A stretch of 64,000 bases of DNA from Bacteroidales bacterium. GTDB lineage: Bacteria; Bacteroidota; Bacteroidia; Bacteroidales; UBA932. Below the pieces are notes generated by a model that saw nothing but the letters and a program-made list of their open reading frames with translations, did not search any database and was not told the DNA's origin. Within the stretch, counting starts at the first letter, position 1. Every line of letters begins with the position of its first letter. This document shows, one piece after another, positions 52,855-61,131 of this stretch. The position numbers and the translations under genes are program-made. Where the stretch lies: contig JAKSKD010000007.1 of NCBI GenBank assembly GCA_024401925.1, positions 1-64,000 on the forward strand. Reading direction: 5' to 3'.

Positions 52855-54107
52855 TATTCTCTAATAGCGGCGATGCCTGGGAGTTCCTTACCCTCGATGG
52901 CCTCGAGCATAGCGCCACCACCTGTTGATACGTAGCTTACCTTATCTGCAAAGCCCATCTGGGTAACGGCTGCAACTGAATCACCGCCGCCTACGAGAGT
53001 ATAAGCGCCCTTTGCGGTTGCTGAAGCCAGTTCCTCAGCGATACGGAGGGTCCCCTTTGCGAAGAGAGGAATCTCGAATACGCCTACAGGACCGTTCCAA
53101 AGGATAGTCTTTGAATCCGCGATGACCTTCTTCCAAACCTCGAGTGATTCAGGGCCGGCATCGACACCTTCCCAATCCTCCGGGATTGCAGTTGAAGGGA
53201 ACAATTTTGTCTGGGCCTCGTTTGAGAACTCCTGTGTGGCCACAGCTTCTGTAGAAAGGTAAATGTTAACGCCCTTAGCCTTAGCCTCGTCAAGGATAGC
53301 CTGTGCATCAGGGATGAGTTCGTCCTCGTGAAGTGAAAGACCAATCTTACCCCCTTGTGCCTTGATGAATGTGTATCCCATACCACCACCGATGATGAGG
53401 TTGTCAACTTTGCCTACAAGATTCTTGAGAACAGCGAGCTTTGAGGAGACCTTAGAACCTCCGATGATTGCAGTAAGAGGACGCTGCGCGTTATGAAGTA
53501 CATTGTCAATTGCCTTGATTTCACCTTCCATAAGATATCCGAACATCTTGTCATTCGGGAAATACTTGGCAATGAGAGCGGTCGAAGCGTGTGCCCTGTG
53601 TGCTGTTCCGAATGCATCGTTGATGTAGCAGTCAGCATATGAAGCAAGATGTTTTACGAATTCCTTCTGGCTTTCCTTAACTTTTGCTTTTGCAGCAGCT
53701 TTCTCCTCATCGGAAGCATCTTCTGCAAGTCCTCTTGGCTTTCCTTCCTCTTCAGCGTAGAAACGGAGGTTTTCAAGGAGGAGAACTTCACCCGGTTTGA
53801 GAGCGGCAGCAAGTTCATCGGCCTTCATGCAGTCGTCAGCAAACTTGACCGGAGCGCCAAGCTTTGCAGAAACGTGGTCAACGATATGCTTGAGAGAGAA
53901 TTTTGCATCCACTCCCTTCGGGCGTCCGAGATGCGACATAATGATGAGCGAACCGCCCTTTTCAAGGACTTTCTTGAGTGTAGGGATGGCAGCCCTGATA
54001 CGCGTATCATCTGTGATTACGAAATTCTCATTAAGCGGAACGTTGAAGTCCACTCTTACGATTGCCTTCTTGCCGGCAAAATCATACTTATCAATGTACT
54101 GTTGCAT
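52854..54107 (-). CDS. pgk: phosphoglycerate kinase
   Basis: Glycolytic enzyme producing ATP from 1,3-bisphosphoglycerate, 417 residues. Motifs: [13 protein letters not shown] near the N-terminus, SHLGRPKG (about 58-65), GGSKVSSKL (about 219-227) and the C-terminal [13 protein letters not shown]. An acidic insertion of about 20 residues ([17 protein letters not shown], near 128-144) is typical of Bacteroidota PGK. It is transcribed from a minus-strand -7 element (TAATTTTG, 54145-54138) with a 30-nt spacing to the ATG. Confidence 0.96.
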   Translation of the reverse strand: MQQYIDKYDFAGKKAIVRVDFNVPLNENFVITDDTRIRAAIPTLKKVLEKGGSLIIMSHLGRPKGVDAKFSLKHIVDHVSAKLGAPVKFADDCMKADELAAALKPGEVLLLENLRFYAEEEGKPRGLAEDASDEEKAAAKAKVKESQKEFVKHLASYADCYINDAFGTAHRAHASTALIAKYFPNDKMFGYLMEGEIKAIDNVLHNAQRPLTAIIGGSKVSSKLAVLKNLVGKVDNLIIGGGMGYTFIKAQGGKIGLSLHEDELIPDAQAILDEAKAKGVNIYLSTEAVATQEFSNEAQTKLFPSTAIPEDWEGVDAGPESLEVWKKVIADSKTILWNGPVGVFEIPLFAKGTLRIAEELASATAKGAYTLVGGGDSVAAVTQMGFADKVSYVSTGGGAMLEAIEGKELPGIAAIRE

Positions 54108-54137
54108 AATATGTTTTTGTTAAAATTTTCGAATCCA

Positions 54138-54165
54138 CAAAATTACAATTTTCTACCTATCTTTG
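54138..54165. promoter_or_regulatory. bidirectional promoter, pgk / methyltransferase
   Basis: Minus-strand -7 TAATTTTG (54145-54138) and plus-strand -7 TATCTTTG (54158-54165), 12 bp apart. The plus-strand ATG (54171) is only 5 nt downstream of its -7, so the methyltransferase mRNA is predicted to be leaderless. Confidence 0.6.
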
Positions 54166-54170
54166 CAACT

Positions 54171-55091
54171 ATGATTACTGAATACCCTGGAGTTTTTTGG
54201 AAAGATTATGAGATAATCGACAGCGGCAACGGCGAAAAGCTGGAGCGCTTCGGAAAATACTGTCTTGCAAGGCCTGAGCCGAAGGCTCTCTGGGACAAGA
54301 CCCTGTCAGAATCCGAGTGGAACAAGACTATTCATACCCGGTTTATTCCGGGAGCCGGTTTCGCCAAAGCCGGCAGGGAAGACAGCGGCTCATGGAACCG
54401 GCTGAAAGCGATGGACGACCAATGGTACATCCGCTATAAGGGCGGGCAGAAGGGCCTTGATTTCAGTCTCAGACTTGGCCTTACCTCCTTCAAGCATGTC
54501 GGCGTATTTCCAGAGCAGGCTCCGAACTGGGAATACATCTATGAGCAGACACGCTCGCTCGTTGAAGCCGGCGGACAAAACAGGCCCAAAGTGTTGAATA
54601 TGTTCGCATACACAGGAGCGGCATCCCTTGCCGCACGTGCCGCCGGAGCAGATGTCACCCATCTCGATTCCGTGCGGCAGGTCGTAACCTGGGCGAACGG
54701 AAACATGGACAAGAGCGGAATGAAGGACATACGCTGGGTAGTGGAAGACGCCATGAAATTCGCAAAACGTGAGGCAAAGCGTGGAAACACATATCAGGGA
54801 ATCATTCTGGACCCGCCGGCATATGGCCACGGTCCGGACGGAGAAAAGTGGAAGCTTGACGAATGCCTGTTCGATATGCTTAAGAATGTTTCGCGCATCC
54901 TTGCTCCGGAAAACAGTTTTATGGTGCTCAATCTCTATTCCAACGGATACTCCCCTCTTCTCGGAGAAACCACGGTCAGGGAAGCGTTCGGAATCCGTGG
55001 CGAAGCCGATATACAGACAGGAGAGCTTGCACTGCGTGACCGCTTCGACAAAGCCCTCCCGTTAAGTATCTATGTCCGTCTGAAAAGATAA
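54171..55091 (+). CDS. class I SAM-dependent methyltransferase, RlmI-like
   Basis: Likely 23S rRNA (cytosine-C5) methyltransferase of the RlmI/RlmK family, 306 residues. The start is the ATG at 54171; a longer frame from 53649 would cross pgk. The SAM-binding core has VLNMFAYTGAASLAAR (about 142-157), the THLDSVRQVV acidic loop and the catalytic-site motif DPPAYGHG (about 212-219). The N-terminal PUA domain of E. coli RlmI is absent, so target identification is by family only. Followed by yidD after 6 nt. Confidence 0.8.
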   Translation: MITEYPGVFWKDYEIIDSGNGEKLERFGKYCLARPEPKALWDKTLSESEWNKTIHTRFIPGAGFAKAGREDSGSWNRLKAMDDQWYIRYKGGQKGLDFSLRLGLTSFKHVGVFPEQAPNWEYIYEQTRSLVEAGGQNRPKVLNMFAYTGAASLAARAAGADVTHLDSVRQVVTWANGNMDKSGMKDIRWVVEDAMKFAKREAKRGNTYQGIILDPPAYGHGPDGEKWKLDECLFDMLKNVSRILAPENSFMVLNLYSNGYSPLLGETTVREAFGIRGEADIQTGELALRDRFDKALPLSIYVRLKR

Positions 55092-55097
55092 TCTACG

Positions 55098-55340
55098 ATG
55101 AGCCGGATTTCTTCTGTGATCAAGAAGGTGCTCACGGCGCCATTCCTGCTACTGATAAAGTTCTACCAGCTGTGCATCTCGCCGCTCAAGCCTCCCTGCT
55201 GCCGTTTCACTCCGACCTGTTCGCAATATGCGCTGCAGGCCTTCCGCAAATACGGCCCTCTGAAAGGATTCTGGCTTTCATTCAAGCGCATCCTGCGCTG
55301 CAATCCCTGGGGAGGTTCAGGCTACGACCCTGTGCCATAG
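55098..55340 (+). CDS. yidD: membrane protein insertion efficiency factor YidD
   Basis: Small membrane-associated protein of 80 residues that assists the YidC insertion pathway. It has a hydrophobic amphipathic N-terminus ([16 protein letters not shown], about 17-32), the conserved [15 protein letters not shown] with three Cys, and [13 protein letters not shown] at the end. In other genomes it sits between rnpA and yidC; here rnpA is 5 kb away. It overlaps no gene but is only 11 nt from the convergent DUF2723 gene. Confidence 0.94.
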   Translation: MSRISSVIKKVLTAPFLLLIKFYQLCISPLKPPCCRFTPTCSQYALQAFRKYGPLKGFWLSFKRILRCNPWGGSGYDPVP

Positions 55341-55351
55341 CCGTGTTCCAT

Positions 55352-58300
55352 TTACTCTTCTATTGTCAAGTCTCCGATGTTCTCATTGGCCTCTTTCGCC
55401 GTCGGAATCTTTCCCGATGCGAAATCAACCAACCGGGATAAATTGTCAAGGAGTTTGCCGGCCAGAGCAGCATCACCGCCTTCACGGAATGTATCCGCAA
55501 GCAGATACACATAATTGGCGCAAAGCTCGAAATCGCTCTGTGAAAGATCGTAGAACTCAAGATAGAAGCGGGACGATACCATAAGGTCATTCGCCATCGC
55601 AATACCCAGTTCGCGTGCCTTGTCCTTTTCTCCAAGCTGATAATAGTATTCCACCATCTGGATTACCATATAATCATTCCCGGAGAATCCCAGCGGAATG
55701 GTTTCAATCGGATATGTAGTCTCCGGAACACACTCACGGCACTTGTCAAGCATCTCAAGGGCACGCTCGTACTGGCCCTCTTTCATAAAAGCTCCTGCAA
55801 CATTCACAAACAGGCTTCTCAGAGACATCACGCCAAGATTGGTATAGAAGTTCTGGTAGTCAACATAATAGTCCTGTCTCTTGACTGCATCGAATTTATA
55901 GACTTCCGTCATTAGCCTGTACAGTCTCTCAGCGTCCACCTTGCCGACATCCAGATGCCCTATCTTGTTTCTGATCGGGACAAACTTGTATGAATAACCT
56001 TCGTACATAAGGTAATCCTTGATGCCGATATTGATGTCGCCTCCCTGGTTCAGAAGGTTCAGCGGCCTGTCCCACTGATATCCCGCGAGAAAATCCAGCA
56101 TAAACAGCTCAGGCTTGGTAAGATACTCCTTGCTCTGCGGTATCTCGATGATGATTTCATCAGGAATCACATCGGCATACTGTACCGGAAGGATACCATA
56201 TTTTAGGACATTGTCCCTGTTGACCGGAATACTGATTTTCCTTGAGCAGATATAATCGGCTTTCCGGTTGCCGGACAGCTGGAGTTTTGCTTCAGGATGC
56301 TTGAATACAGCCATCACATCCTTTATTGAAGTCACGGTTTCCCTTGAATCGTATATATAGACATATTCATTCGTTCCGTACAGGTACTGTTCCTGACCGA
56401 CAGTGAGAGGGAGCGGTTTCGATTCGTTTACGGCATACTTCATCTGATCGATGTACCAGTCCGTGCCAAGCAGGGATGTGTTGACTATTCTTACATCATT
56501 CCTGACTTCCTCAACTTCCTGGGCATACCACAGAGGGAAAGTATCATTGTCTCCGTGGGTCACCAGAATGCCCTGGTCGCCGACGGAATTGAGATAATTG
56601 TATGCCATTTCAAGGGCTGTGTTCCTATTGCTTCTGTTGTGGTCATCCCAGTTCTGAGCGGCCATCAGAACAGGCACGCAGAGGCATGCAGCGGTAGCAA
56701 CTACTGCAGAAACCGTCTCCTGCTTTCCTTTCAGCAATTGCTGGATGCCGGAAACAATGGCGGCGACGGCAAACCCTATCCATATACTGAACGCATAGAA
56801 CGAGCCGGCATATGCATAATCCCTTTCGCGGACCTGGAACGGAGGCTGATTCAGATAGATTACAATGGCTATTCCCGTCATAAAGAACATCAGGAATACT
56901 AGCCAGCATCCTCGTCTGTCCTTATTGAACTGGAAGAAGAGTCCGATGAGGCCAAGCAGCAAAGGCAGAAGGAAATAATGGTTCTTGCCCTTGTTCCCGG
57001 TCAAAAGTTCAGGGGCGTCGCTCTGGTCTCCGAGTCTGAATTTGTCTAAAAACCCGATTCCGCTCTCCCAGTTGCCATAGAAGATATCGCCCGGATTAGG
57101 GCTGTGGATATCGTTCTGCCTTCCGGCAAAGTTCCACATAAAATATCTCCAATACATCCAGTTCAGCTGATAATCGAAGAAATATGTCAAATTGGCGTGC
57201 ATCGTAGGCTTCCTGTGTTCAGCACCGGCAACCGCTTTGCCCTTTCCGCCCGTATAGGTTTCATAGAATGCTATGGTATTCGCATCGGCATTGCTCCACA
57301 TCCTAGGGAAAAGCATCTTGCCCTCGGATGTGTATTTTGCACTAAGAGGGCCGTCCACCCTCTTGTATTTACCGTTGAGAGGTGCCCAGTATTTAGGGGT
57401 GTACAGTTCGGTAGGGGCATCGAAATACTGACCGTATATCAACGGATTGCTTCCATACTGCTCACGTGAAAGATAGCGCACAAGTGTGAAGGCATTGTCC
57501 GGCTGGTATTCGTTGGTAGGAGTCTTTGCGGAAGAGCGTATGATGATGATACTGAACAGGCTGAATCCGACAAGAATGGTCGTGCAGCAAAGCAGTACGG
57601 TATTCCAGAAGACCTTCTTTTTCTTCAATGTGCTAAACATACCCCAGAAGCACAGGCCAAGCAGTGCAAGCATAAAGAATGCGGCGCCGGAATTGTACGG
57701 GAGCCCGAGCACGTTCACAAAGAAGAGATCCACATACGCGGCAACCTTCGGAAGGTACGGTATGAGGAGGAACACCAGGAACGCAAGGATAAGCACCGAT
57801 ATCAGGAATATCTTCACATACTCCTTCAAGGTATAGGTCGCATCCTCCCTCATCCTGTAATAGTACATAAATACCAGCGCAGGGATGGCCAGGAGGTTGA
57901 GCAGGTGTACTCCGATGGAAAGGCCCATAAGAAAGGATATCAGAACAATCCAACGGTTGGCATATGGCTGGTCCGCCTGCTCATACCACTTCGTCATAGC
58001 CCAGAATACCATAGCGGTAAACAATGACGACATGGCATATACCTCACCTTCCACGGCGGAGAACCAGAATGTATCAGAGAAACAATATGCCAATGCTCCG
58101 ACAGCCGCGCTGCCGAATATTGTGATGGCGCCTCCCACAGTATAATTACCGTTATCCCCTTTCTTCACAAGCCTCTTGAGGAAGAAGACTATTGTGAGAT
58201 AAAGGAAGAATATTGTCAGAGCGGAACAGATGGCACTGAGAGAATTGACCAATACAGGTGCTTGCAGATTATTTCCGAAAATGGTGAAAAATCTTGCGAA

Positions 58301-58489
58301 TAATTGGAATACAGGGTTTCCTGGCGGGTGCCCCACTTCCAATTTATATGATGATGCGATAAATTCACCGCAATCCCAGAACGATGCACCCGGCTCAATG
58401 GTTGACAGATATGTGAGCCCTGAAATGACCAGAATGACGAGCGCAACTATCCTGTTCCAAAAGTCAAATTTCTTTTTCTCCATAATCAT
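55352..58489 (-). CDS. DUF2723 polytopic membrane protein (O-mannosyltransferase-like)
   Basis: Large inner-membrane protein of 1045 residues. The N-terminal about 600 residues carry some 12 hydrophobic helices including the DUF2723 core (SFWDCGEFIASSYKLEVGHP, about 37-56), where the acidic residues resemble the DE motif of protein O-mannosyltransferases. A periplasmic C-terminal half follows with helical repeat-like sequence (YERALEMLDKCRECVPETTYP). In Bacteroidota, DUF2723 proteins are thought to transfer glycans to exported proteins; this is from family context. An ATG at 58483 (MEKKKFDF) is a possible alternative. Transcribed from the bidirectional promoter at 58527-58555, with TTTG 21 nt before its -7. 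Confidence 0.8.
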   Translation of the reverse strand: MIMEKKKFDFWNRIVALVILVISGLTYLSTIEPGASFWDCGEFIASSYKLEVGHPPGNPVFQLFARFFTIFGNNLQAPVLVNSLSAICSALTIFFLYLTIVFFLKRLVKKGDNGNYTVGGAITIFGSAAVGALAYCFSDTFWFSAVEGEVYAMSSLFTAMVFWAMTKWYEQADQPYANRWIVLISFLMGLSIGVHLLNLLAIPALVFMYYYRMREDATYTLKEYVKIFLISVLILAFLVFLLIPYLPKVAAYVDLFFVNVLGLPYNSGAAFFMLALLGLCFWGMFSTLKKKKVFWNTVLLCCTTILVGFSLFSIIIIRSSAKTPTNEYQPDNAFTLVRYLSREQYGSNPLIYGQYFDAPTELYTPKYWAPLNGKYKRVDGPLSAKYTSEGKMLFPRMWSNADANTIAFYETYTGGKGKAVAGAEHRKPTMHANLTYFFDYQLNWMYWRYFMWNFAGRQNDIHSPNPGDIFYGNWESGIGFLDKFRLGDQSDAPELLTGNKGKNHYFLLPLLLGLIGLFFQFNKDRRGCWLVFLMFFMTGIAIVIYLNQPPFQVRERDYAYAGSFYAFSIWIGFAVAAIVSGIQQLLKGKQETVSAVVATAACLCVPVLMAAQNWDDHNRSNRNTALEMAYNYLNSVGDQGILVTHGDNDTFPLWYAQEVEEVRNDVRIVNTSLLGTDWYIDQMKYAVNESKPLPLTVGQEQYLYGTNEYVYIYDSRETVTSIKDVMAVFKHPEAKLQLSGNRKADYICSRKISIPVNRDNVLKYGILPVQYADVIPDEIIIEIPQSKEYLTKPELFMLDFLAGYQWDRPLNLLNQGGDINIGIKDYLMYEGYSYKFVPIRNKIGHLDVGKVDAERLYRLMTEVYKFDAVKRQDYYVDYQNFYTNLGVMSLRSLFVNVAGAFMKEGQYERALEMLDKCRECVPETTYPIETIPLGFSGNDYMVIQMVEYYYQLGEKDKARELGIAMANDLMVSSRFYLEFYDLSQSDFELCANYVYLLADTFREGGDAALAGKLLDNLSRLVDFASGKIPTAKEANENIGDLTIEE

Positions 58490-58526
58490 TTAAACTGCCG
58501 GCATAAAATAACATCCGGCCAATCTA

Positions 58527-58555
58527 CAAAGATACAAATTGATTGGTTATCTTTG
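58527..58555. promoter_or_regulatory. bidirectional promoter, DUF2723 / SUI1
   Basis: Perfect inverted repeat of TATCTTTG: minus strand 58534-58527, plus strand 58548-58555, 13 bp apart. The minus side has TTTG 21 nt upstream of its -7, so the -33 element of one promoter overlaps the -7 of the other. Confidence 0.7.
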
Positions 58556-58568
58556 CAAAAATTATACT

Positions 58569-58913
58569 ATGGCGGATAACGATTGGAAAAAAAGGCTGGG
58601 AGTCGTATACTCGACCAACCCGGATTTCAAATATGACGAGGATCCTATAGCGGAAGAACTAACGCTGGAGCCTTCCCGTCAAAAATTGATTGTCACGATT
58701 GACAGGAGCGGACGCAACGGCAAGCAGGTGACCCTCGTGAAAGGTTTCAAAGGTTCTGCCGAGGACCTCGCCTCACTAGGCAAGACTCTGAAAGTAAAAT
58801 GCGGAGTGGGAGGAACAGCAAAGGACGGAGAGATCACCATCCAGGGAGATCTTCGGGAAAAGGTCACCCAACTCCTTATCGCAATGGGATATAACGCGAA
58901 AAGAGGAAACTGA
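58569..58913 (+). CDS. SUI1/eIF1-like translation factor (YciH family)
   Basis: Small protein with the SUI1 fold of eIF1, 114 residues from the ATG at 58569; an upstream frame from 58539 is less likely because the -7 element would be inside it. The conserved core is GKQVTLVKGFKGSAEDLASLGK (within 56-77) and KVKCGVGGTAKDGEITIQGD. Bacterial homologues bind ribosomes but their role in initiation fidelity is modest. It shares an operon with DUF4271 and hemD; the stop overlaps the next ATG by 1 nt. Confidence 0.9.
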   Translation: MADNDWKKRLGVVYSTNPDFKYDEDPIAEELTLEPSRQKLIVTIDRSGRNGKQVTLVKGFKGSAEDLASLGKTLKVKCGVGGTAKDGEITIQGDLREKVTQLLIAMGYNAKRGN

Positions 58914-59560
58914 TGATTGACAGTACTGCAGTTCTGGGAAAACTCATGATGCCGCTGGAAGCGACCCGGGCGATGGAAGGCTCCATCGTCGAGTGGGGTG
59001 ACATTTCTCTGAACTGTTGGGTGGTCATCGCCGCTGTTTTCCTGCTTCTCCTGAATTTCAATAATTATTTCCGCATCAGATCCCTGCTCTGGGCCGGAGT
59101 GTTCAGATGGAAGCCGAACGTAATCCTCGAAGACAGCGTACAGACTTCCAGCACCAGGAATCTGTTAAGCCTGTCATTCATCCTTCCTATCTGCATTGTA
59201 ACCGATTATTTTCTAATGCCGGAAAGTAATATGCCCGCAGTGCTGATTGCCTTCGCCGGATACTGGCTTTACAAATTCATTGTCGCAAAATGGACAAAGG
59301 CTAAAAGGGTGGATCTGAGTTTTCGGATTGTAATAGGCACCATATTGATAGTCCTCGGGTTAGTATTGTCCCATATTAACTTGGGCTGGGAGTTGGAGAA
59401 AGGCATAATCCTGGGGGCAATGGGATTCTTTTTCTTCTTCCAGATTATAAGGGAAATTCAATTTTTCAAAACAAAATGTCGGCCTTTTCGAACATTTTTG
59501 TATCTTTGCGCCCTTGAATTTTTGCCATTAGGCATATTATTGATGATATGGCCAGCATAA
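58913..59560 (+). CDS. DUF4271 membrane protein
   Basis: Integral membrane protein of 215 residues with about five to six hydrophobic helices, from CWVVIAAVFLLLLNF (about 38-52) to EFLPLGILLMIWP at the C-terminus. It has the DUF4271 family's length. DUF4271 genes lie upstream of hemD in many Bacteroidota, as here; no biochemical role is known. The ATG overlaps the SUI1 stop by 1 nt and the last 13 nt overlap hemD. Confidence 0.8.
   Translation: MIDSTAVLGKLMMPLEATRAMEGSIVEWGDISLNCWVVIAAVFLLLLNFNNYFRIRSLLWAGVFRWKPNVILEDSVQTSSTRNLLSLSFILPICIVTDYFLMPESNMPAVLIAFAGYWLYKFIVAKWTKAKRVDLSFRIVIGTILIVLGLVLSHINLGWELEKGIILGAMGFFFFFQIIREIQFFKTKCRPFRTFLYLCALEFLPLGILLMIWPA
59501..59508 (+). promoter_or_regulatory. 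internal -7 element TATCTTTG before hemD
   Basis: Perfect TAnnTTTG inside the end of the DUF4271 gene, 39 nt before the hemD ATG, followed by the common GCGCC. It suggests that hemD-rnpA can be transcribed separately. Confidence 0.5.
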
Positions 59561-60294
59561 ACCGAATCCTTATTTCCCAACAGACCCCGTCCAATCTTAC
59601 CCCGTACAATGCTCTGGCGGAGAAATACAAGGTATCTTTCGATTTCAAGCCCTTCTTTCTCATAGAGCCCTTGACATCCAGGGAATTCAGGACCCAGAGA
59701 ATCAATATTCTGGATTATACCGCCGTCATTTTTTCATCAAGACACGCCATTGACGCCTATTTCGCGCTTAGCGAAGAACTGAGGGTCAAAGTTCCCGAGA
59801 CGATGAAATATTTCTGCACGACAGAGGCTGTCGCAATGTATCTGCAGAAGCATATAGTCTATCGCAAAAGAAAGATTTTCTTCGGCAAGGCTACGCCCGA
59901 ATCCCTCCTGGAGCAGATCGGGACGAAGCACCAGGGAGAGAATTTCCTGATTACGGCATCCGATGTCACATCAAAGGATACACTGACTGCACTGATGGAC
60001 GCAAAGGGAATCAAAAACACCAAGGCCGTCTTCATCAAATCAGTCTCCAGCGATATGAAGGGTATCAATCTCCACGACTACGATATGGTAGTCTTCTACA
60101 ATCCTGCCGACGTCAAGTCCCTCAATGAGAATTTCCCTGATTTCACACAGGGGGACATCAAGTTCGTTTCCTTTGGCAAGTCAATCGTCAAGGCAATGAC
60201 AGACGCTGGCCTTTCAATCGAGATTCAAGCCCCTTCGCCTGAGGCTCCGTCAGTCGTAAAGGCCATAGAATTATATTTGGAAGCTCACAAATAA
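59548..60294 (+). CDS. hemD: uroporphyrinogen-III synthase (HemD-like)
   Basis: Cyclises hydroxymethylbilane to uroporphyrinogen III in tetrapyrrole synthesis. The 248-residue sequence has the two-domain HemD layout with YTAVIFSSRHAIDAYF (about 57-72), KTIYFGK-like KRKIFFGKATPESLLEQIG, and the second-half SKDTLTALMDAKGIK and DMVVFYNPADVKSL. HemD is poorly conserved, so assignment rests on these and on the gene order DUF4271-hemD-rnpA shared across Bacteroidota. It overlaps the DUF4271 gene by 13 nt. The following rnpA ATG is 6 nt after its stop. Confidence 0.8.
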   Translation: MASINRILISQQTPSNLTPYNALAEKYKVSFDFKPFFLIEPLTSREFRTQRINILDYTAVIFSSRHAIDAYFALSEELRVKVPETMKYFCTTEAVAMYLQKHIVYRKRKIFFGKATPESLLEQIGTKHQGENFLITASDVTSKDTLTALMDAKGIKNTKAVFIKSVSSDMKGINLHDYDMVVFYNPADVKSLNENFPDFTQGDIKFVSFGKSIVKAMTDAGLSIEIQAPSPEAPSVVKAIELYLEAHK

Positions 60295-60300
60295 CAGTTG

Positions 60301-60654
60301 ATGCCGCAGACACTTTCAAAATCGGAAAGACTGTCCGGAAAAACCGCCATCTCGCGCCTTATGGATAAGGGAAAATGGGGTGGAGTTTCCGGATTCAGAT
60401 ATTGTTTTCTGGCTTCAGATGATGCCATGGAGCAAACAGGCGGCAGGATAATGATTTCCGTGCCGAAAAGGCTTTTCAAAAGGGCTGTCAAACGTAATCT
60501 CCTCAAGCGCCGCATCCGCGAGGCATACCGCACGCAGAAAGAACTGCTTGGGGGAAAGAATGTTGACATCCTTTTCCAGTACAACTCTGCCGAAGTGATG
60601 GATTATGCCACCATCTGCGAAGCCGTTAAATCCATTCTGGATCATATCAACTAA
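60301..60654 (+). CDS. rnpA: ribonuclease P protein component
   Basis: Protein subunit that works with RNase P RNA to trim tRNA 5' ends. The 117-residue protein has the family motif FKRAVKRNLLKRRIREAYR (about 59-77) and the N-terminal LSKSERLSGKTAISRLM with a basic surface. The start is the ATG at 60301; the TTG before it is in frame but not needed. In most bacteria rnpA lies beside rpmH and yidD; here it follows hemD, the usual arrangement in Bacteroidota. The RNA component (rnpB) was not seen in the window. Confidence 0.93.
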   Translation: MPQTLSKSERLSGKTAISRLMDKGKWGGVSGFRYCFLASDDAMEQTGGRIMISVPKRLFKRAVKRNLLKRRIREAYRTQKELLGGKNVDILFQYNSAEVMDYATICEAVKSILDHIN

Positions 60655-60662
60655 TTTTTTCT

Positions 60663-60670
60663 TATATTTG
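60663..60670 (+). promoter_or_regulatory. -7 element TATATTTG for the HYC-type gene
   Basis: Perfect TAnnTTTG in the spacer after rnpA, 8 nt before the ATG at 60679, predicting a leader of at most a few nucleotides. It starts the three-gene metal module. Confidence 0.6.
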
Positions 60671-60678
60671 CCGTTACT

Positions 60679-61083
60679 ATGTCACTGAACGTGCGCAACA
60701 TATTTGCTGTATTGATGCTGTCCTGCTATTTTTTTGCAGTGGCAGGAGTTGATGTGCACCACTGTGACGACAACGGGAAATCTTATCTTGCACTTCCTGT
60801 TTTCGGGATGTCCTGCGAAAATGTCCATCCGCACGATGAATGCACTGAAGAGTGCCACGGAGATGATGATGACTGCTGCTCGGACACAATTTTCCGTATC
60901 TCCATTTCGGGAGATGACGTCAAGACCATATCGCTTGCTCCGCTTTTCTCACAAGTGCCTGCAGCCGTCACCACTCCGGTCATCGAAATAACGGAGCCTG
61001 TTGCTTCAAGTATTTTCACAACAGATAGTGTCAGTGCCCCTCCGGGAACGATTCTAAAAAAATATTGCGTATTCAGGGTTTAA
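60679..61083 (+). CDS. HYC_CC_PP-type Cys/His-rich exported protein
   Basis: Secreted 134-residue protein with a signal peptide (to about 24) and a metal-binding middle: DVHHCDDNG, then SCENVHPHDECTEECHGDDD and DCC (about 25-73), a dense set of Cys, His and acidic residues. The family is known from Bacteroidota loci with TonB receptors and HMA proteins, hence a periplasmic metal-binding role (probably copper-like soft metals) is inferred. The -7 element TATATTTG (60663-60670) lies 8 nt before the ATG. The C-terminal half (PAAVTTPVIEI ...) is Pro/Val-rich. Confidence 0.78.
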   Translation: MSLNVRNIFAVLMLSCYFFAVAGVDVHHCDDNGKSYLALPVFGMSCENVHPHDECTEECHGDDDDCCSDTIFRISISGDDVKTISLAPLFSQVPAAVTTPVIEITEPVASSIFTTDSVSAPPGTILKKYCVFRV

Positions 61084-61131
61084 TGTCCGTCTTGCAGACA
61101 GACAAACATAAACCTTATATATATACGCGAT

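Noticed and set aside
53649-54170. Upstream extension of the RlmI-like methyltransferase
   Set aside because: Antisense to pgk. The -7 element TATCTTTG right before 54171 fixes the start.
55319-55350. Possible fourth REP copy at the end of yidD (GGCTACG ... CATAGCCGT)
   Set aside because: The left part encodes the conserved yidD ending GSGYDPVP and only five bases of the arms pair. Probably chance, though a decayed copy cannot be excluded.
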